Positions 7,200 to 11,078 of a DNA stretch of 11,078 nt are shown piece after piece. Positions within the stretch are counted from its first letter, which is position 1. Every line of letters begins with the position of its first letter. The notes under the pieces were generated by a model. It saw nothing but the letters and a program-made list of their open reading frames with translations. It ran no database searches and was not told the DNA's origin. Both the position numbers and the translations under genes were made by a program. The DNA lies in assembly GCA_937876495.1 (NCBI GenBank), contig CALEGL010000084.1:1-11078 (forward strand). The letters are read 5' to 3'. This DNA comes from an uncultured Bifidobacterium sp. Its GTDB lineage: Bacteria; Actinomycetota; Actinomycetes; Actinomycetales; Bifidobacteriaceae.

Positions 7200-7259
7200 A
7201 CGACCCCGGTCGTCACCCCCCATCCTACGCATCGAGCCCGCGGCGAGCCCGTGGGATGG
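7200..7259. promoter_or_regulatory. Candidate operator cluster upstream of the GH13-otsAB operon
   Basis: A perfect inverted repeat with a 2-bp centre (ACGACC-CC-GGTCGT, 7200-7213) lies 68 bp before the GH13 ATG. Next to it is CGAGCCCG repeated directly at 7233-7240 and 7244-7251, an 11-bp period or about one helical turn. CCATCC (7220-7225) and GGATGG (7254-7259) enclose that pair. Sugar operons in this group are often controlled by LacI-type repressors bound to palindromes, but no regulator gene is present here and the motif does not match an operator I know. Function is inferred from position only. Confidence 0.3.
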
Positions 7260-7272
7260 TCCTCACGCCCTT

Positions 7273-7305
7273 GCCATGGACCGGCCCCGCGCGGGAGCCC
7301 ATGGC
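7273..7305. terminator. Weak hairpin downstream of tadA
   Basis: GCCATGG (7273-7279) is complementary to CCATGGC (7299-7305), and the loop contains the palindrome CCCGCGCGGG (7286-7295). It lies 48 nt beyond the tadA stop on the - strand and about 140 nt before the GH13 start. No T-run follows, so a terminator role is possible but unproven. Confidence 0.3.
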
Positions 7306-7352
7306 GGAGAATCTGTGCCATAGGAGAGCATATGGACGCACGACGGCGACGT

Positions 7353-7955
7353 TCAGGGAACGGACGGATCCGACCGGCCCGTGCGACGATTGTCCGCATC
7401 ACCCGAACGCGACGGACGACGCTCACGGAAGAACCGCGACAGCATCCCGACGCATTCCCCCTCCATCACCCCTCCATGCACCTCGGGATGCGAACCGATA
7501 TGCGGGTCACGCGGAAGATCCCACACGGAGCCGCATGCGCCGAGCTTCGCATCCCACGCTCCGAAGACCACCCGGGCGATATGCGTCTGGAGCAGCGCTC
7601 CGGCGCACATGGGACAGGGCTCAAGCGTGACGACCAAAGTGCAGCCTGACAGGTTCCACCCGTCGCCCCCGAGCCCATCCTGCGACGGTCTGAGCGTCCG
7701 CGAGACGGACTCCATTGCGCCGACGGCGGAACGGATGGCCTCGATCTCCGCATGGGCCAGCGGATCGCGGTCACGACGGCGGCGGTTCCTTCCGGAGCCG
7801 ATCACCCGGCCGGCAGGATCCAGCACGACGGCCCCGACGGGGACCTCGCCGTCACGCCCCGCCCCGTCGGCGAGCGCGAGAGCGAGCTTCATGGCCCCGC
7901 GCTCCATCGCGCCACGTCCCATGGCCCCGTATGAACGGGCCGCGCTCACGTCCAT
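7353..7955 (-). CDS. tadA: tRNA-specific adenosine deaminase TadA
   Basis: This 200-residue protein matches TadA, the zinc enzyme that converts adenosine 34 to inosine in the tRNA-Arg anticodon ACG so that CGU, CGC and CGA codons can be read. EVPVGAVV is at residues 37-44, the zinc and proton-shuttle motif HAE at 68-70 and PCPMC at 113-117. The C-terminal part contains the KLGACGSVWDL stretch and ends in a long basic tail. About 15 extra residues lie between HAE and PCPMC relative to E. coli TadA. Several in-frame ATGs are available (7955, 7922, 7907, 7892) because the N-terminus repeats Gly-Ala-Met. I chose 7955 because TACAGT sits 7 nt before it, suggesting a leaderless start; a later start would still give a complete enzyme. 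The frame extends open to 8825 through the divergent antiporter gene, which is a shadow. It is transcribed divergently from the antiporter. Confidence 0.93.
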   Translation of the reverse strand: MDVSAARSYGAMGRGAMERGAMKLALALADGAGRDGEVPVGAVVLDPAGRVIGSGRNRRRRDRDPLAHAEIEAIRSAVGAMESVSRTLRPSQDGLGGDGWNLSGCTLVVTLEPCPMCAGALLQTHIARVVFGAWDAKLGACGSVWDLPRDPHIGSHPEVHGGVMEGECVGMLSRFFRERRPSRSGDADNRRTGRSDPSVP

Positions 7956-7962
7956 AGGCCTC

Positions 7963-7968
7963 ACTGTA
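7963..7968 (-). promoter_or_regulatory. Probable tadA -10 box (leaderless start)
   Basis: TACAGT on the - strand ends exactly 7 nt before the ATG at 7955, the spacing expected if transcription begins at the start codon. A GAGG lies between them, but only 3 nt from the ATG, too close to be a normal ribosome site. No clear -35 box is visible. Confidence 0.45.
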
Positions 7969-8145
7969 CGCGGGACGACATCCCGGACAGGAGGGGACCT
8001 GGGGCTTCTGCGGCTTCCGGCGCAACCGCGCGCAATCCCGCACACGCCCCCGCTCTCCCGCATTCCGGCGCATTCCGGTGTCGCTGACGAGGAGCTTAAC
8101 GTCTTCTGCACACGGAGACCGTACGATGAAAGCGGCCCATAGGCA

Positions 8146-8152
8146 GGGGGAG
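8146..8152 (+). promoter_or_regulatory. Shine-Dalgarno for the antiporter GTG start
   Basis: GGGGGAG ends 8 nt before the GTG at 8161. It supports GTG as the true initiation codon; no in-frame ATG lies near enough upstream to compete. Confidence 0.7.
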
Positions 8153-8160
8153 ACGAACCC

Positions 8161-10233
8161 GTGGACGTTTTCGTGCTCATACTGTGCATCATCGGGTCCG
8201 TCGTGCTCTCGTCCTTCCTCAGCCGCTTCATCCCCCGTGTCTCCACGCCTCTGGTGCAGATCCTCATCGGCGCGCTAGCGACCACCCTTCCCTTCTTCCC
8301 CGAGGCCCAGCTCGAGCCCGATCTGTTCATGGTGCTGTTCATCGCTCCGCTGCTGTACCTGGAAGCGCACCGGATCGACAAGACGGCCCTCGTCGACACC
8401 CTGGGGTTGTCGCTGTCCATGGCGGTCGGGCTGGTGCTCGTCACCATGGTCGCCGTGGGATTCTCGGTGCACGCCGTCTGGCCGGCGATATCCCTGGCGG
8501 CCGCCTTCGCTCTCGGAGCGGCCGTGGGGCCCACGGACGCCGTGGCCGTGTCGTCCCTGAGCCATGAGGCCTCGCTGTCGCGGCGGCAGCTGGGCGTCCT
8601 CGAAGGGGAGTCGCTGTTCAACGACGCCTCCGGCATCATCGGCTTCCAGTTCTCGCTGCTGGCGGCGACGACCGGCACGCTGTCCGTCGGCCACGCCGCC
8701 GAGCAGTTCGTGACGTCGTTCCTCGGAGGATCGGCAATCGGCCTGGCCATCGGCCTGCTGGCCAACGGGCTTTTCGAGACCGCCCGGTCGCTGGGTTGGG
8801 AGACCACCACCACCCGGATACTCATGGAGCTTTTCCTCCCCTTCCTCGTCTATCTCGGCGCCCAGGACCTCGCCCACGTCTCGGGCGTGCTGGCGGTCGT
8901 GGCGGCCGGGCTCGTCGTGCGCTTCGACCGCACCGGGATCGGCCCCAACGTGTCCCGCACGAACATCGTCTCCGACAGCGTCTGGTCCGTGCTGTCCTTC
9001 AGCCTCAACGGAACCGTGTTCATCCTGCTCGGCATGCAGCTTCCCGACGCCATGGGCGCCAGCTGGGACGATCCGGGGGTGAGCAACGCCATGCTGCTCA
9101 CCGTCATCCTTCTCGTCACCCTTGTGGTCACCGCCATGCGCCTGACATGGGTGACGCTGATGCTGCGGCTCGCCAGGGACCAGCGGACGGGACGGCGGCG
9201 CAGGATGACGGCCGGCCGCTGGAGGTCCGCCGCGGTGATGACCTTCGGCGGCGCCAAGGGCACCATCACGCTCTCTCTGATGTTCACCCTGCCCTACGTC
9301 CTGCGCGGCGGAAGGGCCTTCCCCATGCGCGACGAACTGGTCTTCATCGCCTCCGGCGTCATCGTCCTCACACTGCTCATGGCGAACTTCCTGCTCCCGC
9401 TGCTCGCGCCCAACCGTGAGGCCGCATCAACCGAGATGACGAGCATCACCATCGACGTGCTCCGGCGCACGGTGGAGGAGCTCACCGGACTCGTGACCGA
9501 CGGGAACCGCCGCGCGATCCTCCAGGTCATCGACTCCTACACCAAGCGCATCAGCCGACTCCAGAGACGTCTGGGTGTCTCGGACCCCGAGGACCTCGAA
9601 CGTCTGCAGATCGAGGCGCTGCATTGGGAGAAGGACTACATCAGGGAGCGGCTCGAACGCGCCAGGACCTTCCCGGAGGAAACGGACGACATCAGCCGAG
9701 GACTGCAGGTCGAGGCCTGCGAGCGCATGCTGGACCAGATCATGAACACGCTGCGCCACACCTCGACCCGGACGTCGGGGCGCGCAGTCTCGCAGATCCG
9801 CGGAAGAGCGAGGGCCTTCCAGCGCAGACTGACGATTCTGCTGCGACGAGCGGAAAGCAAGTTCCTGCGGACGACGCCTCTGCTCAGCGAGAAACGCGTT
9901 GCGTCGGTGATGCGCGGCATCCAGATCGACGCCATGGAATTCGTCATCGACCGTCTCTACGACGAGATGGGCCGGAACCGCTACAGCACCGAGCATTGCT
10001 CGACCCTGATCCTCGACTATCGCCGCGCGGAGGCCTCGCTGCGTAGCCGTCCGGACGTCTCGGGCGGATCCGAGGCCTTGGAGCAGCTCGAGCAGGCCAA
10101 GCGCGACAGTTATGCCATCGAGCTGGGCATCATCCAGGACATGGCCGAGTCCGGGGCCATCACGCGATCCCAGACGCGTCAGCTCCGCCGCAACGTCTAC
10201 GTGATGCAGGTGGACGCCGACGCCGAGCTGTAG
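8161..10233 (+). CDS. CPA1-type Na+/H+ antiporter with long C-terminal cytosolic domain
   Basis: This 690-residue protein fits the monovalent cation:proton antiporter-1 (NhaP/NHE-like) family, which exchanges Na+ (or K+) for protons across the membrane. Roughly 12-13 hydrophobic segments occupy residues 2-415. Family signatures are GPTDAVAV (D126 within 123-130) and LEGESLFNDASG (N154-D155), the Asp-containing ion-binding sites; FGGAKGTITLSL in a later helix is also typical. From about residue 420 to the end, some 270 residues are charged and helical with several possible coiled-coil stretches, so this is a soluble regulatory tail. The start is GTG at 8161, because the hydrophobic N-terminal helix begins at once and GGGGGAG ends 8 nt upstream. 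It is divergent from tadA and convergent with the esterase. A role in pH or salt tolerance is inferred; ion preference cannot be read from the sequence. Confidence 0.93.
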   Translation: MDVFVLILCIIGSVVLSSFLSRFIPRVSTPLVQILIGALATTLPFFPEAQLEPDLFMVLFIAPLLYLEAHRIDKTALVDTLGLSLSMAVGLVLVTMVAVGFSVHAVWPAISLAAAFALGAAVGPTDAVAVSSLSHEASLSRRQLGVLEGESLFNDASGIIGFQFSLLAATTGTLSVGHAAEQFVTSFLGGSAIGLAIGLLANGLFETARSLGWETTTTRILMELFLPFLVYLGAQDLAHVSGVLAVVAAGLVVRFDRTGIGPNVSRTNIVSDSVWSVLSFSLNGTVFILLGMQLPDAMGASWDDPGVSNAMLLTVILLVTLVVTAMRLTWVTLMLRLARDQRTGRRRRMTAGRWRSAAVMTFGGAKGTITLSLMFTLPYVLRGGRAFPMRDELVFIASGVIVLTLLMANFLLPLLAPNREAASTEMTSITIDVLRRTVEELTGLVTDGNRRAILQVIDSYTKRISRLQRRLGVSDPEDLERLQIEALHWEKDYIRERLERARTFPEETDDISRGLQVEACERMLDQIMNTLRHTSTRTSGRAVSQIRGRARAFQRRLTILLRRAESKFLRTTPLLSEKRVASVMRGIQIDAMEFVIDRLYDEMGRNRYSTEHCSTLILDYRRAEASLRSRPDVSGGSEALEQLEQAKRDSYAIELGIIQDMAESGAITRSQTRQLRRNVYVMQVDADAEL

Positions 10234-10235
10234 AC

Positions 10236-10259
10236 CCCGGCCGGGCCACGGCCGCGTGG
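10236..10259. terminator. Candidate terminator between convergent antiporter and esterase genes
   Basis: The 52-bp gap between the two stops contains CCACG-GCCG-CGTGG (10246-10259), a five-pair stem with a four-base loop followed by TTCT on the + strand. It is preceded by the palindrome CCCGGCCGGG (10236-10245). The position suits a terminator for the antiporter; the T-tract is too short for a classic rho-independent site. Confidence 0.4.
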
Positions 10260-10285
10260 TTCTACAGGCTGCTCCGCAAGCCGCT

Positions 10286-11035
10286 CTACAACACCCCGGG
10301 TGCGATGTCGTTGTCCAGAAGCCACTGCCTCACGTCGGAGAACTCCTCCAGACTGACGGCATGGTCGAGTCCGTGATACCCCTTGGCCGTCAGCCAGGTG
10401 TGTTCGTCCAGCCATGCGGACATGGCGAAGATCTCGTATTTAGGGATGACGGTGTCGCTCAGGCCGTATCCGAAGAACACCGGCGTCTCCCTCTCCGCCA
10501 GTCGGGAATCGGCCGGGGCGCTCCCATCGACGCGGCCAGGCGCCAGGAACCCGGACAGGGACACCGCCGCACGGTAGCGTTCAGGATGCACGCGAAGCAG
10601 GTGAACGGCGAGCAGACCGCCCTGGGAGAAGCCCAGCGGCACCACGTCGCGGCCAGAGGGGATATTGTCCGTCACCCAGGCATCGATGGCAGAGGCGGCC
10701 GCGAAGGCATCGCGGTCGAGGTCCTCACCGGTGGGGACGCAGTCATGGAACCAGCTGTAGGCGCCGCCCTGAGGCCCCGCCTCCTCGAGTGTCAGAGGCG
10801 CTCGCAGCGAGGCGAAATCGTTATAGGGTGCGACGTACCGCATGAGGTCGGCCATGTCGCGTTCGTTGGAGCCCCAGCCGTGCAGGCAGAGGAACATCGG
10901 CCGCGTCGACGAGGATCCGCCCGTCCTGGGGGACCTCATCGCGTGGAGGACGGTCAGCGGTTCGCCGAAACGCCCGGCGACGACCGTGGATTGACGCCCC
11001 GGAAGACCCTGACCCTGCGTCCGCCTCTGTGCCAT
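10286..11035 (-). CDS. Alpha/beta-hydrolase, phospholipase/carboxylesterase family
   Basis: This 249-residue protein resembles the phospholipase/carboxylesterase branch of alpha/beta hydrolases: small soluble serine esterases acting on short-chain or acyl-thioester substrates. The oxyanion-side motif LHGWGSNERD is at residues 51-60, the nucleophile S137 in GFSQGG (135-140), D194 in GLSDTVIP (191-198) and H225 in GLDHAVS, so a complete Ser-Asp-His triad is visible. There is no signal peptide or membrane segment. The ATG at 11035 is preferred because TACAGT lies 6 nt upstream; the frame is open to the window edge, so a longer form starting beyond 11077 cannot be excluded, but the extra residues look random. 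The first 40 or so residues are not conserved in the family. Natural substrate unknown; a feruloyl- or other hydroxycinnamoyl-ester role is possible but not shown. Confidence 0.88.
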   Translation of the reverse strand: MAQRRTQGQGLPGRQSTVVAGRFGEPLTVLHAMRSPRTGGSSSTRPMFLCLHGWGSNERDMADLMRYVAPYNDFASLRAPLTLEEAGPQGGAYSWFHDCVPTGEDLDRDAFAAASAIDAWVTDNIPSGRDVVPLGFSQGGLLAVHLLRVHPERYRAAVSLSGFLAPGRVDGSAPADSRLAERETPVFFGYGLSDTVIPKYEIFAMSAWLDEHTWLTAKGYHGLDHAVSLEEFSDVRQWLLDNDIAPGVL

Positions 11036-11041
11036 GCCTCC

Positions 11042-11047
11042 ACTGTA
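11042..11047 (-). promoter_or_regulatory. Probable esterase -10 box (leaderless start)
   Basis: TACAGT on the - strand, the same hexamer as before tadA, ends 6 nt before the ATG at 11035. The intervening GGAGG is only 1 nt from the ATG, so it is unlikely to serve as a ribosome site. The window ends too soon to see a -35 box. Confidence 0.45.
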
Positions 11048-11078
11048 TCCATCGGCACGGTCAGCACCGGCGAGCACG

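Larger units (their letters stand above)
7956..8160. promoter_or_regulatory. Divergent promoter region, tadA and antiporter
   Basis: These 205 bases separate two divergent starts and must hold both promoters. Besides the tadA -10, TACGAT at 8122-8127 could serve the antiporter, giving a leader of about 25 nt that includes the GGGGGAG ribosome site; its -35 is not clear. GCATTCCGG occurs twice at a 10-bp period (8060-8068 and 8070-8078), one turn of DNA, and could bind a regulator. I found no gene in the gap. Confidence 0.45.

Noticed and set aside
7956..8825. Upstream extension of tadA
   Set aside because: It runs through the divergent promoter and antisense to the antiporter; Ser/Thr/Arg-rich with no homology to TadA.
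11036..11077. 14-residue N-terminal extension of the esterase
   Set aside because: It runs off toward the window edge and has no family similarity, and the TACAGT hexamer points to initiation at 11035.
1..11078. CRISPR array, tRNA, rRNA, insertion sequence, prophage or defence system
   Set aside because: I looked on both strands and found no spaced direct repeats, cloverleaf with a canonical T-loop, transposase or integrase motifs, or nuclease/toxin modules. All long genes are explained by known enzyme or transporter families.

Overview
This window looks like chromosomal DNA from a high-G+C actinobacterium, most likely a member of Bifidobacteriaceae. The reasons are the strong G/C bias at third codon positions, the mix of Shine-Dalgarno and apparently leaderless starts, and the gene set: a GH13 alpha-glucosidase next to a fused trehalose-6-phosphate synthase/phosphatase, and a TadA. 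The family assignment is inference from gene content; no rRNA or other marker gene is present. The first 23 bases carry the Tn5 mosaic end used in transposase-based sequencing libraries, so the window begins at a contig edge with unremoved adapter.

Layout from left to right: adapter (5-23) and a C/A-rich stretch (24-88); a Sir2-family NAD-dependent deacylase on + (194-949); a 332-bp gap between convergent genes that holds a 75-nt imperfect palindrome (1031-1105) and smaller hairpins; ilvA, threonine ammonia-lyase, on - (1282-2547); a 302-bp gap upstream of ilvA with a purine-rich tract; a bifunctional trehalose-6-phosphate synthase/phosphatase on - (2850-5240); a GH13 alpha-glucosidase on - (5261-7132), only 20 bp upstream of the trehalose gene and clearly in the same operon; a 220-bp gap with small repeats; tadA on - (7353-7955); a 205-bp divergent promoter region; a CPA1-type Na+/H+ antiporter with a long cytosolic tail on + (8161-10233); a short convergent gap; and an alpha/beta-hydrolase esterase on - (10286-11035), just inside the right edge.

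The one clear functional unit is the GH13/trehalose operon. The hydrolase frees glucose from alpha-glucosides, while the fused enzyme joins UDP-glucose and glucose-6-phosphate and then dephosphorylates the product to trehalose. The antiporter may share an ion or osmotic stress theme with trehalose, but nothing in the sequence ties their control together. The other genes look like ordinary housekeeping or accessory metabolism. I see no CRISPR array, tRNA, rRNA, insertion sequence, phage gene or defence system, and no convincing new biological system. The most unusual features are the 75-nt palindrome between sir2 and ilvA, a repeated pattern of a -10 hexamer placed 6-7 nt before the ATG (probable leaderless transcripts) at three genes, and family-atypical insertions in Sir2, the trehalose synthase and TadA.
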